Below are positions 17,039 through 45,356 of a stretch of DNA of 64,000 nt, one piece after another. The notes beneath the pieces are model-generated. The model made no database searches. It was not told the origin of the DNA and was given only the letters and a program-made list of their open reading frames with translations. Every line of letters starts with the position of its first letter. Position 1 is the stretch's first letter. Source of the stretch: Pempheris klunzingeri (taxonomy: Eukaryota; Chordata; Actinopteri; Acropomatiformes; Pempheridae); contig NC_092020.1 in the NCBI RefSeq assembly GCF_042242105.1, forward strand, positions 17,762,788-17,826,787, in the 5' to 3' direction. Position numbers and translations under genes: made by a program.

Positions 17039-18435
17039 TTAAGAATCGGTGTCGGATTCTGGAGGGAGTTCAACAGTCAGCTCATCAAGTGTTTGCAGAA
17101 AGGCGTCCAACTCCGAGCAATAATCTGGAGGGGGGAGACAGCCAAGTTAATGACACAGTAGGTTAATCATACCTGTAGTTAAGTATAGTTTCAAACCTGT
17201 GTCCCAAACTTTGGCTACGGTAGCACAACAATTATAATATAAATGCATAAATGAGTGCTGCTTGTTTTTCCAACTCTGGTCATATTTTGTAAATCAGGCC
17301 ATCATTCATATCAGACAGGACAACATTTCACTCACTAGAATGGTTAGTCCACACAATAGTTCTAGTTATTTTCCAGTTTTAAGATTCAGTGTGATCTACA
17401 GATTTCTGGAGTTGGAATCCCAGCCGGTTATTTTATCCATGAACAAATAATCAAATTGACTGTTCCAGAAATTTACTGTATCAGTGTTTTGACAAGAAAG
17501 GACACACCCTAACCTGAGTGTTTTGGCATCTTTACAGGTGACAGGTTTGGGAGAGGATCAAGCTTTTCCAGGTCGTCCTCACACAGATGTGGAGCTTGTG
17601 GGAAACATGCCAGTCCAGGCAGAGCAAAGCCACTGAGGGGAATCAAATCTTCAGGTATGCTGTACTTCTCAAACTCTGGAGGAAAAAACAAAACCAAAAA
17701 AAAAAAAGCCACATCATCTGAATGAGGCTTATACACGTTGAGTCATTTAAAAAAAAAAAATTTGGCACATGCAAGTTCTCTTAAGCAAACAGACTAGCCT
17801 CAGTGGGCTGATTACCGAGGGAATAAACCATTACCGGACTAAAACAGGCAAAGCTAATGTGATGCTGCAGTGGGATTTGCACAGAAAGAGTTTCATGCCT
17901 GGAATGTGATGGCACAGCTGATTTCATAGTTACCTAGTGGGTCATAAGGGATGAACTTCTCAATTTCTGGATATTCGTCCACTTTGGAGTGAGGGGCATG
18001 TTTGACTTTGGTTTCCTGTGGGGAACAAAATATTACACTAGCACATGTATAGCTCGAGGTATACAGCAAATAGGTCACATTACAGCCTGACATTATTTCT
18101 CGATTGTAACTCCATTATGGATCATTTCAACCTGTGGCTTTAGTAGTTTCTTCTCTTGCGAGTTGACGGCAGGGGTTGAAATTTTGTTGACGGCACCAAA
18201 AGCCTTACGACCAGATGGCAGAGGAGTGTTAAACATTTTGGCAGTCATGGGAGATTTCAATTTCTCTGGTAGGAGGGAAAAAAATAAAATAAATAAAAGG
18301 TCATACATACAGAGAAAACCATCTGAGGACAGTTGGTATTTCCATACCTGGAGCAGACTGAAGCCGCTGTCGCATCTTCAGAGTTGGTGGATGAAGACCC
18401 GCATTTTCTCGCTCTGCAAAGATTATGTTTGCCAT
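17039..18435 (-). CDS. pttg1: PTTG1, securin (separase inhibitor; 5 coding exons)
   Basis: Securin binds and inhibits separase until the anaphase-promoting complex targets it for destruction. Coding exons on the minus strand: 18348-18435, 18132-18265, 17934-18015, 17514-17675, 17039-17124. Phases join cleanly to 183 aa (human 202). A non-coding exon 1 ends at 19876 with donor GTAACT. Diagnostic parts: N terminus MANIIFAERENAGLHPP; RKAFGAVNK at residues 49-57 where human has RKALGTVNR; DEYPEIEKFIPYDPL, the conserved separase-binding core (human YPEIEKFFPFNPL); LIPLSGFALP, matching human HLPLSGVPL; LSPVKMP, matching human PPSPVKMP; and a C terminus ending VELPPESDTDS (human DVELPP). The KEN box reads REN (9-11) and the D-box RxxF. 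The gene is head-to-head with SEPTIN6 and behind SOWAHD. Confidence 0.93.
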
Positions 18436-19229
18436 TGTGTCTGGAAAAACAAGACAACCCAATATTCGCTACTGCAATACATTTCAATTCATCATCATGG
18501 AAGAAGGCTTCCTGCAGACATTGACACATTATAGCAAAAAGAGCACAGTTCTTACCAGGTTTAATAGCTGCATTCCATTTAGATGGGTCAATCACAGGGC
18601 CCTGGTATATTATGTATGCAGGTTCATGGGACATTTGAATAGAATCAAGCCATCGTTTGTTTTAGCTGGCTTTATACATTCAGTCAAATTTCAAGCATAT
18701 GTGCAATATTCTCTGGTTCCAGTTTTCTTTGATGTGATAGTAAACTGAATGAAGTCAGCATTTTCACTTATGCCAACAGGAAACAGAACACTGGCACTCA
18801 CACAAACAGTAAAAAAAACAAAACAAAGACCATTATCTGAGAGTACTGCTGCTGTGTTTCTTTTAATCCTTCTGCTACAGTGCAGCTGGCACAGTGGTCA
18901 AGATTTGGAGTTGTCATTTTACAGACAAGGACATTATTCATGAAAATTTGAACTATTGTTCAATGCAGTCATAAAAGTCGATACCTTCATTCTAAACCCT
19001 TACAAAACTTGACAACCCAGGATCCATTTACTGGGTTTCAACCTCATGGTCTTTAGCAACACATGGCTCAGTCTTCACAACTACTAGACAACTGAGTCAA
19101 CCCCATCTGCTGATTAAGACATAGTGGTTAAAACTCAGGGGGGGGAGCCTGCAAGTGGCCCTAGAATTAAGACTAAATTGTCAAATCATTACAGTTTGAG
19201 GACAAAAAACATCCTTCTCAAGAAATGTA

Positions 19230-19870
19230 AGAACAGTGTAATGTGATGTGGTTCGCTTAAACGGTTTTTCCACTCCATCAGATCATATGAAATCAAAATG
19301 AGGGCTAATAGCCACTATGGCTGGTAGCCAGCCTGTGTTTACTTAGCATCTGGCTGCAAACACTCAAGCTAACAGTGAAGTGCACTGCAGCTAATAGCCA
19401 GTCTGGCAGTGTTACAGCACTTAATAGCTGTAGCTATCATTAATGAACGCCGCTGGTCTTTATCTTAGCTCCCAAACTGGTTTAGTAGTTTTAGCACTTT
19501 CACATTTGTCTTGTTGCATGCTCCGTCTTTAGCACAGATAGGTGTGTGTGTGTGTCGTGGCGATGAGTTTAAGGACCGTTCACATTAAAGTTACCAAACA
19601 AAACTTATGTGGCAGCTGAAAACGTCAACACCAGCTTAGCAGTTTCGTTGCGATTAGCATGAAACTAGCGACACATTAGCTCAATCGGGACGAGCTAATA
19701 AACTTTAGCTGTAACGTTACCAACGCTAAACATCCTCTATTCAAACTGTTGCCCTTAAGTTAGCTAACATTAGCTCAGTCAGGCCACGTCTTCAGTTAGT
19801 TTATAGAAGTTTACTGGCGTGAGCTGAGAAACACAATAACTTTGACACACCGATGCTAGCTAACTTTATA
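19230..19870. repeat. TTAGC/GCTAGC-rich stretch in PTTG1 intron 1
   Basis: About twenty copies of AGCTAA, TTAGC, TAGCC and GCTAGC occur here, densest at 19310-19400 and 19635-19865. The stretch borders the PTTG1/SEPTIN6 promoter region. Similar clusters flank the UPF3B, RPL39, NKRF and UBE2A starts. Confidence 0.6.
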
Positions 19871-19875
19871 GTTAC

Positions 19876-19990
19876 CTGAGTGAGCTGTGCTGTCTCTCTC
19901 TCTCTCTCTCTGCTTTCACACCAGGTGGTTGTTTTGGTATAAAATCTCCATTTACAGGGACCGCGGTTCCTTTTTAAATCCAAAGCTTTC
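19876..19990 (-). other. pttg1: PTTG1 non-coding exon 1 (5' UTR)
   Basis: On the minus strand a segment ending CACTCAG at 19876 is followed by GTAACT, and the next acceptor (CCAG, ending 18441) lies five bases before the securin ATG. It contains a (GA)n run on the minus strand (about 19895-19912). The upstream limit is a guess. Confidence 0.5.
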
Positions 19991-20655
19991 GTCCTATTGG
20001 TCGGTGTATCACAGACGACTGTGATGGGCGTTTCCCCAAAGATATTGTCTTTCAGTAATTTAGACTATATATAGCTTTAAAACAAAATAAATTATGATGC
20101 GACCCATGTAATTAGAAATGTAGTCCCATATTGATTCTCTACAATGGAAAATCTTTCTAGTCAGAGATGTAACCGTTACCATAATTAGCCCCACCTCCTC
20201 CTTTGTTCAAACCCATAAAATGTATATTTATGACTGCATTTAATCTTTTAAAGTTATACCGAAGCAATAGGTTGCATTTAAAGCAATTTTCACCGTATTA
20301 TTTGTCACTTTTGCTAAATATAATCACCATTTGACATTCATTGAACTGTGGTTCACTCCCATTCCCACTGGAGCGAACCACAAAGGCGTCCTGTGTGGGG
20401 GGAGTGGTGCTAACTTTTAACCATTATCATTAAGTAAGTAAGCCGGGGAGTATATGATATTCATAATTTTGCAAACAAATAAATACACAGCGCTTAATGT
20501 GAGCACAATTATCACAGTATCTTGCCTGAAATAGTCTGTTGAAGAGTGGTACATTCCGACTAGGCCATGTTTCAGCGTACCTCCAACGGCTGCAGCTCCC
20601 TTAGCTAAACACAGAGAGCAGCAGAGGTTTGGTCCTCCAGCTAACAGCTACCACC
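19991..20655. promoter_or_regulatory. Putative bidirectional promoter PTTG1/SEPTIN6
   Basis: Region between the outward-facing first exons. An inverted CCAAT-like 'cctattggtcggtg' (about 19993) suits the PTTG1 side. GC-richer sequence at about 20560-20655 is the likely SEPTIN6 5' UTR. The middle is AT-rich without recognised elements. Confidence 0.45.
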
Positions 20656-36812
<16,157 letters not shown>

Positions 36813-38667
36813 GTCCTCAGCCCCCAAGCTTTGCTAAGAGACCAGCCTTTGTGGGCACTGAGTACCTCAAATGTGACCAGAGGCTTTGCGGACCAGATCT
36901 TCCAGGGTTTCTTAATCATTACCTGCTCTGCTATAATGTTGATTCATGTGTATCTGTGTGTCACTGCAGCTCTAACCTCACCTTCCTCAATCTAATTCTT
37001 GCTTTATTGCTTGTGCTTATGTTTACATGTGTACTGTGGTTTTTTTGTTTTTTGCTGTGACTAACACTTTTTCCACTTTAGTTGTGATGGAGATTACATG
37101 TGCACTTGTTCATTTATTGTCATATTTGGGTGGTATTCATATTTACAAGACAATCATGTGGACTAATAACACATTCCACAAATTTAATTCACTGTTTAAA
37201 AACCATGCAGTGGGCACAATATAACCTTGTGGTTTCATGCATTTTGTATTGTTTGGCCGACTATGATCCTTGGGATTTTACCACCTAACGTTGTATTTAT
37301 GATAATCAAAGCTAAATCTATCTTCCATCCGGTATCAGAAGCACTTCTAAATCTCAAGCTTGACTTGCGTTTTTGTCAGCGTTTTTCAGCTGCTGCCTCT
37401 CTAACCGCCAGCTTTCTTTCTCTTTGTCTCTTTAGCTTCTTTTAATCTGTCTTGACCACCTGAAGAGGGGATTGCAGCTTCAGCAAGAACTAAGCACCCT
37501 TTACCTCTTCCTGTTTTTCTCGCTGTATGAACCTTTTTTTTTTTTAAATTCTCCCCATCGCATCTCCTTTCGTTGAATATGGCCTTATGTGGACTCGCAT
37601 GGTATTTCTGACCACCAAATGAGGCTCCAGACCCAGGCAGGTTGGCAACCGGACACAGTTTAAATCTGCTGTTATGTCTTAATGTACATAAAGAGACTCT
37701 TGTAGTGAATAGAAGTCATCAGATGGGGTTCACACATTTACAGGACTCGTAGATGAAATCATTATTTGATCTTTACTTGAAACAAAATAGCAATGACCTG
37801 CACTATGCACTCATCTTTTCGATAGGATTCTTAATACAAAGAGAAAAAGAATAAAACGCTACTGAAACATAAAGGCTTGCTGATTATAAAAGCAAACTCA
37901 TTAAGGACAGGAGCACTTAATGCACTGCGTGTTAGCAAGTATAATGAGTAGTCATGCTGCTTTCTTTAATCTAGTTCAGTTTGAAATGGAAATCTGCCGC
38001 TTTCACGTTTTCCGCACATCAAAATTAAACAGCTAAATTGAATTGGACTCATAGTCACGCAAACGCCAAAGCAATATTTTATACGCAGCACTTCACTTGA
38101 TGGTGCCCATGTTTACATGTCACTGTTGAATACCATGGAGGTCACATTTAATGGCCCTTTTATGACACATTGTGCTTTAATATTCACCAGCCTATTCTAT
38201 ATTTTGCATGCATCTTTTTACTTTGTTACTGCTGTGATCTTTGACCTGCCTGTTTTTATCCCCTAATAACTAAGTTTTGCAGTCTATTTCAACTTCATTG
38301 CTGTTTTTCTTCAAATGGTGCATATTATTAATGTATATTTGCTCTGTCCTATGATTTCAACTCCCTTTTTGCCAAATATTAGTATAAGGTGGAGTTGAAC
38401 CGAATCCCAGATAGGAGTATTAAAAAAATACTCGTGCATTTATATAATTTATAAGGATATATTTTGTGTATTGAAGTGGAGACTTGTTGTTTATTACCTA
38501 TGATGTTTGGACGTGACTCTGAGTGTAAAGTGACATTTTGGTGTCAGAAACTGCCATACATTTTTCTAGTATCAGTCATCACCTCCTGTAGTCAATAACT
38601 CTCCCACACTCCAAATTATTCAATATTTTACTTTAGTTTGATTCCATTGATGTACATTTTCAATAAA
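36813..38667 (+). promoter_or_regulatory. septin6: SEPTIN6 3' UTR with poly(A) signal
   Basis: AT-rich sequence without a gene follows the stop codon. AATAAA at 38662-38667, followed by T/GT-rich sequence, is the best distal signal, implying a 3' UTR of about 1.9 kb. Several open frames here are chance AT-rich frames. Confidence 0.5.
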
Positions 38668-38689
38668 AATATGATCCAAATATATGAAG

Positions 38690-39350
38690 CTTTTGTCTTT
38701 TATTCGCAGTGTTGGAGGCCCATGGTTACCCATAATAATGTTAATAATGTGAAACCCCTCCTCGAGCTCATGTAATGAACACTATTATACAATAAATATG
38801 AAAACTGTGTGACACCTTTAATGGTCAGGCAGTTCCTATATTGTAATGTATTTTATTCTTGCATTTAAACTTTATTGAATCAGTGTCTTGTGATACATTA
38901 TTTTTTGGCTGAAATGGCTACACATAAAAACACATACTTAATTTACAGCTTTCATATATAGTACAATATAAAATGACCTGGGGGGGCTATATAAAAAAGT
39001 TACATTACATATATATTCATTATGTTGAAACATTCAAAAATGTTTCAGTGTAATAGATGAAACTTTTGAATCTGCCTGAATGTCTGATATTAAGGCAGCA
39101 TTTCCACACTGTATTTATAATTATACAATTATACAAAGCCTGGGGTGCATAGAGCAAAATGCACTGTTCCACTTTACTTTTTACTTTTATTTCACAGATA
39201 TAGTTACTAGTTAGTTTGAAAATTAAAGGACCCACAGAGATGTTGTCTGTCCGATTAGACCCCTAGTCTGGTTGAACTTTGGTGGCGTTATGCTGGAAAT
39301 GACATGATTTTACTAAACACAATGTCGTAATAAGAATTATAACAGGATAT
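38690..39350. other. Intergenic spacer SEPTIN6-NKRF
   Basis: AT-rich DNA with no recognised gene, RNA or repeat. Confidence 0.45.
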
Positions 39351-39352
39351 AG

Positions 39353-39940
39353 TACAGTGCTCATAAAAAGTAAGGGAACACTTAAACATCACAGTATAAC
39401 ACCAAGTCAATTAATCTTCAGGGATATTAATCTGTCCAGTTAGGAAGCATAAGAGATTGGGGATCAGTTTCACCTGTTTTGGTGCAAATTCAAGTGACAA
39501 CAGGTGCACTGGAAGAAAAAAAACATTATGTAGGAAACGTCACCACATGGTACGTGCCATTGCTCACGCGTGGCTGTGCTAACCTCATCTTGTTAGATCA
39601 TAATTCTACTCTCCACAACTGCTCTAGTGATCCCATGACAGGCAGCACAAATCAGGTGCATCTTCCTCCACCTTCAGCTCCATTCATGTATCCCAATTTG
39701 AGTGTAGAAGATATCCTTTGCGATTGTGGAGACAGTCTCACAGTCTCCTTACCCTTTACCTGGAGAGGAAGGTGCACCAAAGTTATGTTGGTCTCATCAG
39801 TGACTTGATGACAAGACCTACATGGACACCATAGGAGTACCCAGAGGTGATCCAGATGAGTATAAAGCCAGGAATGACACTGCAGCAGGATTTCAGTCTG
39901 CTCTCTGCTGGTGGTGTACCTCTAATAAAAATTTAATAAA
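39353..39940. mobile_element. Probable DNA-transposon-derived repeat
   Basis: The left end 'cagtgctcataaaaagtaag' resembles the TIR start CAGTG of Tc1-like elements. It is followed by 'caccaagtcaat' and 'atctgtccagttaggaagc', phrases I recall from a dispersed teleost repeat. The right limit is uncertain. An open frame at 39479-39808 has no protein family features. Confidence 0.4.
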
Positions 39941-40059
39941 AATTGTCCCACAGTGAAACTCTGCAGTGAGCCTGAGACTAACATGCTATAGATTTTAAAT
40001 ATATCCTCTGTAAGATGTGCAGTTCATAAACCACAGTAATGATGTGAGGCGCACTGACC

Positions 40060-40505
40060 TCTCCGACAGCACCATGCTGTGCTTGAACTGTCCGGCAGCA
40101 AAGCATTGTGGGTCAGTGAAGTCAGACGCCATGATTTTACCATAGGTGCTCTAGAAAATGGATGCTTCCTGCTAGCTACGTGAATGGGCATCTGCAGCTG
40201 TCGGGAAGCCCTTTTTTCCCGCAGCGCTTTAACTCCCCGCCTCGGAAAACTCCACTTAAAGGATATAAACCTACATGTCGGGGTTCTCTGGACGTGTTAG
40301 GAAACTTTATGAGCAGGCTGCCGCTGCTGAAGTGGTGCTCAGCCTCTAGCTAACACAGCTAGCCGGCTAATGCTAGCAGCCACCACTGGGCTGCCAACGC
40401 TAGCAGCTAGCTACAAGAGGCTAGCACGAAAATATAAATAAATGCACTGTCTCCTGCTCAGCGGAAGAACGGACACATAAGTCGGACCAAAGGCTACACC
40501 TTAAG
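40060..40505 (+). promoter_or_regulatory. nkrf: NKRF promoter and non-coding exon 1
   Basis: CpG-containing, GC-richer block with a dense GCTAGC/TTAGC cluster (about 40345-40430). It ends CCTTAAG at 40505 followed by donor GTGAGA. The next acceptor (TTCACAG, ending 40877) precedes the first coding exon. A 63-codon frame at 40162 here is probably 5' flank rather than gene. Confidence 0.5.
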
Positions 40506-40911
40506 GTGAGAATATGACAGCGCTAATTAGCCGCACATTTGAGTTTTGATAAATCTCATCCTTCATAACACGTTTGCATGGGAGAGATGTTGGCCTACTG
40601 CGTCACTCTGTCAAGGCCTTGCCATGTTACAAAATGCAGCTCTGCTTTAACATCAGATCCATTAAATGTCTGCTGGTGTAATACAGTGCTTTTTCTAGGC
40701 ACATACAGATTGTAATTCAGTCAGTGCATGCTGCTGGCAGGTGCTGTTAGTTTTCCAGGGAGTGTTTCGAGCCTCTAAAGGCAGCATGGTGTATTAACTC
40801 ATAATGTCCTGAAGTTGTGTTTATGTATTCTGCCCATTCACATGATGTCTAACTTGCATCTTTGGCCTCATTCACAGGTATGGCCTGGATTTGATTTGGA
40901 TGGTGCTGGTG

Positions 40912-43900
40912 ATGGCAGAAGGGACTGACACTGGCGAAATGCCCTCCTTTGACCCAAGTCCTTGTTCTGAAGCAAAAAAGAGACCTACTTCTTCTGATGG
41001 CAGTGAGTGTCCATCTCTGCTTGTGTTCAACAACCATTTCCATGTCGTTATCTACTGATTGTGTTTCACCATTACAGCTTCACGTCCAAGTATGACTCTA
41101 CAATATTTTATATCAAACTTTCATAATTAGACATGTAAACAAAGTTAACAAATTGAGCAAAATGCCAATTTGATGATTTTGGGGCAGTCCAAATAGAGCA
41201 GCAATTAATGGACAATCTATTAAATCAACATAGAACTAATTGGCAACAATTTTGAGAATCAATTAGGATTTTAAGTCATTTTTAAGAAAAAGTGTCATAT
41301 TTTCAGGTTCTCAAATGTGAGGATTTGCTGCCTTCTTTGGTCTTTCATTATAGTAAATTTGTTATGTTTGGGTTTGGACATTGTGGTTGGACAAAACCAG
41401 ACATTTGAAGAGGTCACTGTGTGATATGGTAACAGGCTTTCCTTAATGTTTCTAATACTTTGAACTAAATGATTAATCAAGAAAATAATCTACAGGTAAA
41501 ACGCACATGATCGTTGCAAGCCTGAATTCAAATTTGTTAATGTTGAAGATTTGCCAGGAGGCAGCAGTAACATGAGTCACAGGTGTGTTTTGAGGTTTCA
41601 GGTGGCAGCCAATCTGCAGCGCTCTCCAATATTACAGAATATTGTCAGCCTTATTATTTATTTTTTATTGTCAACAAATCCTACGACAGACTAATGCCTA
41701 ATATTTTTGCCGGTCTCTGCATACTGCCTGACTTCTCTGACTCAAATTTCAAAAGGGCCACGTAGTTTCCTTAATCATTTGGGCACTAAAGTGCGGTTCT
41801 TTGGGATTATTCTGTTGGTGCACTATTGAGTTTTTAAGGCAGCACGGTGTATGTGGAATTAACTCAAAATGTAATGAAGCAACATGTCAGCTTTTGGACA
41901 ACAATTTACCTTTGTGGCAAGAGGAATATGCCGTATCAGGCCCCACAGATGGTACTTGTTGGTAGGATAATTTAATTGTTGGCTTTTTCATGGGATTTGT
42001 TAACAATAAGCTCAGATCTATATGGCCCGACACTCCTAACCTGAACCTCTACCTCCTCTGTAAAATGGGATGATTGAAAAGGTAAATGCTGTGTAAGCAT
42101 TATTGTCAATGCCCATTTTACAGTGTCTGACCTGTCTACTTAAATTCTGTTTGAAGAAAGGAAGTTATGCTTTCAACTCTGTTTAATGGACCCTGCTCTG
42201 TCCATCTGAGATGGTGATTGATTAATCTGTCAGTGCCCTGAGTTGAATCAGACACCCTTTCAGGATCTCTAACTATTTACCTGTGTCATGTTATTGCAGG
42301 AGACGAGCCCATGAGGAAAATGCCTGTGTCCAAATTTGGTTCCCGGCCGCGATTTGAGCCTGTACACTTTGTAAGCGGTGGAAGCAGTGGGGGAACTGGC
42401 ACTGATGAGAAGGAGAACGATAAGGAGCGCAGGAGGAGTGAGTCGTATGGTGCGAGGCAGTGGGACTCTGAGCACTCTGCCTACGGCAGCACCAGCAGAA
42501 CGCAGGGCTCCTCCTCCCTGAGGCCTGCTTTTGACAGAGTGCCCTCGTACAGCTCTGACTCTTGGGGCTCCCATAGAGACAGAGACAGAGAGAATTTTTC
42601 AGGTAGCACAAGTGGGTTGGGATATGGAGGACGTGGGTCCACTTCAAACTTCATGGCAAAAACACAACAGGACTACACAGCTAAGTATGAAGCCCACAGC
42701 TCTCGAAATTCAGATTCCTATTCTCAGACCCACAGGTACAATGGATATGGGGGAGGGAGCCGATCAGGAGGTTGGGATTCGGGGCGTCAGGGTTTGGGGT
42801 TCAGTCATCAGGACCGGCCGTCGTCAAGCAGACCATTCTGCAGAGTCTACAACAGCCCGGGCAGGAGCAGTCCCACCACTTCTCTGTCAAGCTCATCATC
42901 GCAGCCTCTTCCTGTATCTCAGTCCACATTAGATGAGAAGCAGAGGCTGATTGCCAACGTAGCGTCTGCTTTGGCTGTCGCTTTTAGGGACCCTATGTTC
43001 ATGACTGGCAGCGACTCGCCAAACTATAATTTCATGTTGAGCCGCAGCATTCAGGCCTGTAAGACTAATCCTGAGTATATTTATGTCAACCTGAAGGATA
43101 TTCCTCAGGCTGACCTACCGAAGAACAGGAAAGTACCAACAGACGGTTATGCCTGTGAACTGAGATGTCAGGGTGTGTACCTTGCTACCGGATACTCTGG
43201 GAGTAAAAATGGAGCGAGGGACCGGGCCTCTGAGCAGGCTGTAAAACTCTTCCTGAAACCAGTCGAGGTTCGTGTGGTGCAGCGTAAATACAGGCACTCA
43301 GTAGTCAATGACATCGTTGTATGTCAGATGCACAGCCCGACCCCGGCCTTTTTACCTGCACTCCGCAACCCAGAGGATAAACCGACGCCCAGCTCAAAGG
43401 GCCAGTACGAGCCTGACAAACGGAAGCACTGGACAGAGTTTGTGGTTATGGACAATGCTCATGACGCCATCTGCATCCTCAACAATTCTGCGGCTTTTAA
43501 TCGCATGAAGATAGACTATAAGTTTGACCTGCTCCCAAACAGCAGCGCTTGGCTGTGCAGTGTGTACCTCCAGGATGAGCTGGTGGCGCAGGCGACAGGC
43601 ACTAAAAAGAGCTCAAAGCACGCAGCAGCTGAAGAGGCGGTCAGGAAACTTCGAATGAACCAGGCGCAGCGACAGCAACAGCAGCAACAGCAGCAGCAGC
43701 AACAATCATCACAGTACTCCAGGGGAAATAATCAGGCGGATTCTGGTGGACGCTTTGGGCCACAGGGTGGTAAAAAGAAGCATCTGAGCGAGTTGGTTAT
43801 CCTGGAAAACTCAGACAATGCAATCTGTATCATTAATGACACAGCTCAGTTTAATAAAGTAACCGCTGATTACAAGTTCACAGTCCTGCCTGATCATCGC

Positions 43901-44548
43901 TGGAGGTGTGAGGTTTACTTGGAAGGACAGTATGTGGCAGCAGGGATTGGGCCCAAAAAGATAGTGAAGCACATCGCAGCAGAGGAGGCCTTAGCCACCT
44001 TGAGACAAACGCAGGCTGTGGTCAAATCCAACCTAAGAAAGGAGGGTCACAATGACGCCATATCCCGATCCCAAATCCTCGCTCGATCCGGTGAGGAGGC
44101 CATAAAGCAGGAGATTAAGGAAGACAACATTGGAAACCAGCTGCTCCGCAAGATGGGCTGGAAAGGAGGCGGTCTGGGCCGAGATGGTGAAGGCATAGCG
44201 GAACCGATCAGGGTGAAGGAACAGTTCTCCAGAGAAGGGCTGGGTATGGACACGGACAAAACCGGAAACCAGCTCAGCAAGCGCGATATTGAGGACATCA
44301 TTCGTAACTATGCCAGCTCAGACCGTCAGGATGATCTCCGCTTCTCCACTGACCTCACCAACGATGAACGCAAGCAGATCCACCAGATATCTCAGAAATA
44401 CGGCCTACGAAGCAAATCGTACGGACAGGGACGCCAGCGGTTCCTTGTTGTCAGTCGCAAAGTACACAAAGACCAGCTCATTGGTCAGCTTTTACAGGAA
44501 GGACAGGTGGGACGATACGAGCTCGTGAAACCTCAGGCCTCACACTAA
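40912..44548 (+). CDS. nkrf: NKRF, NF-kappa-B-repressing factor
   Basis: Nucleolar/nuclear RNA- and DNA-binding protein that represses NF-kB targets and assists ribosomal RNA processing. Coding exons 40912-41002 and 42300-44548, joined through an Arg codon, give 779 aa (human 690). The start MAEGTDTGEMPSFD matches human MAEGIDIGEMPSYD. An in-frame ATG at 40900 would add four residues. Domains: SKFGSRPRFEPVHF (about 38-51); Ser/Gly/Arg-rich spacer; conserved CKTNPEYIY and DGYACELRCQ with GYSGSKNGARDRA; dsRBD-like units at about 406-485 and 521-600; a G-patch (about 636-684, GNQLLRKMGWKGGGLG); and an R3H domain (about 691-755) ending with QEGQVGRYELVKPQA. A poly-Gln tract lies between the dsRBD-like units. 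The large final exon is typical of the gene. Confidence 0.96.
41185..41530. mobile_element. MITE, near full length, in NKRF intron
   Basis: Contains in order 'ctaattggcaacaattttg', 'ttctcaaatgtgaggattt', 'gggtttggacattgtgg', 'aatgattaatcaagaaaat' and 'gatcgttgcaagcctga'. I recognise this as an abundant percomorph MITE with the TTGCAGCCCTA-type end. It is non-coding and partly decayed. Confidence 0.6.
43669..43710 (+). repeat. CAG/CAA repeat encoding poly-Gln in NKRF
   Basis: Mixed CAG and CAA codons encode an 11-residue Gln run (preceded by QAQR) between the two dsRBD-like units. The interruption by CAA and CGA codons suggests a relatively stable tract. Confidence 0.85.
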
Positions 44549-44669
44549 TTTGCATGCAGAGCGAAAACAAAACAAAAAAAACTGCCATCGGTTTGGACTT
44601 CGGAGCAAATCACTCTCAAATGTAACTGCTGTGTTTATACTTGTGTGTGTAACACATTTACAACACATT

Positions 44670-44675
44670 AATAAA
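44670..44675 (+). promoter_or_regulatory. NKRF poly(A) signal
   Basis: AATAAA about 120 nt after the NKRF stop codon. A second AATAAA near 45253 could give a longer 3' UTR. Confidence 0.55.
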
Positions 44676-45350
44676 TGAGAATCCTTCAGGTATCACCTGT
44701 GGTTTCTGCATTCCTTTGCCATGAAATGTACTTTAGCTTTAGCAGGAGCTATAGGATAAGTAATTTGTCTTCTTTTTGTCTCCTGCCATTCCACATGTCC
44801 ATTTGTTTCACTTTTGCACACACTTGTGTTCAGTGCTTTGTGGTATCAAGTCCTGATGATGCTCCAGATGTTTCATGATTTTAAAAAAATGGCTTTATTT
44901 CATTTTTTTTCACCAAAATCCACTTTTTGTTTCGTGGCTATTTAAGGAACCTGGCAGAATATGCAGCGTTTTACTGCTTGTATGTGAACATTGTACACAG
45001 TTGACTCATGAAAGGATTAGAGAGGCATTAACATCAAATTGTAGCTAGATGTACCTGTCTCACTGTAGTGATACATCTCTATTCAGCAATACCTGCAATG
45101 TTATTTGCTCTTTTAACACCTGGAGATCATTCTACAAGTACAAGCAGCATCCATGATCAGAAAATCAAAGCTGTGATCTTTGTTCAGTGTCAGATGTGTT
45201 GGTTTGTGTGAGTACAGTTAACTTGTCTGCTTGTTTTCACAGCTGTAATAACTGAATAAATCAAAATGATTACCATCAACAAGCTGAACTTGATTACGAT
45301 GACTATTTTTCTACTGCGAGCTATAAAGGGACAAAGACAACTGATGTATA

Positions 45351-45356
45351 TTTATT
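45351..45356 (-). promoter_or_regulatory. UBE2A poly(A) signal
   Basis: TTTATT on the plus strand (AATAAA on the minus strand) about 915 nt past the UBE2A stop, within a 'tttattttattt' cluster. A proximal candidate is near 46178. Poly(T) at 45998-46014 lies in this 3' UTR. Confidence 0.45.

Noticed and set aside
36851-37445. Hydrophobic frames resembling membrane proteins
   Set aside because: T-rich SEPTIN6 3' UTR yields Phe/Leu-rich frames by chance.
39479-39808. 109-codon frame between SEPTIN6 and NKRF
   Set aside because: Falls in a probable dispersed repeat and shows no protein family.
40162-40353. 63-codon frame upstream of NKRF
   Set aside because: Lies in the CpG-rich NKRF promoter; a small uORF or chance, with no splice signal joining it to NKRF in frame.
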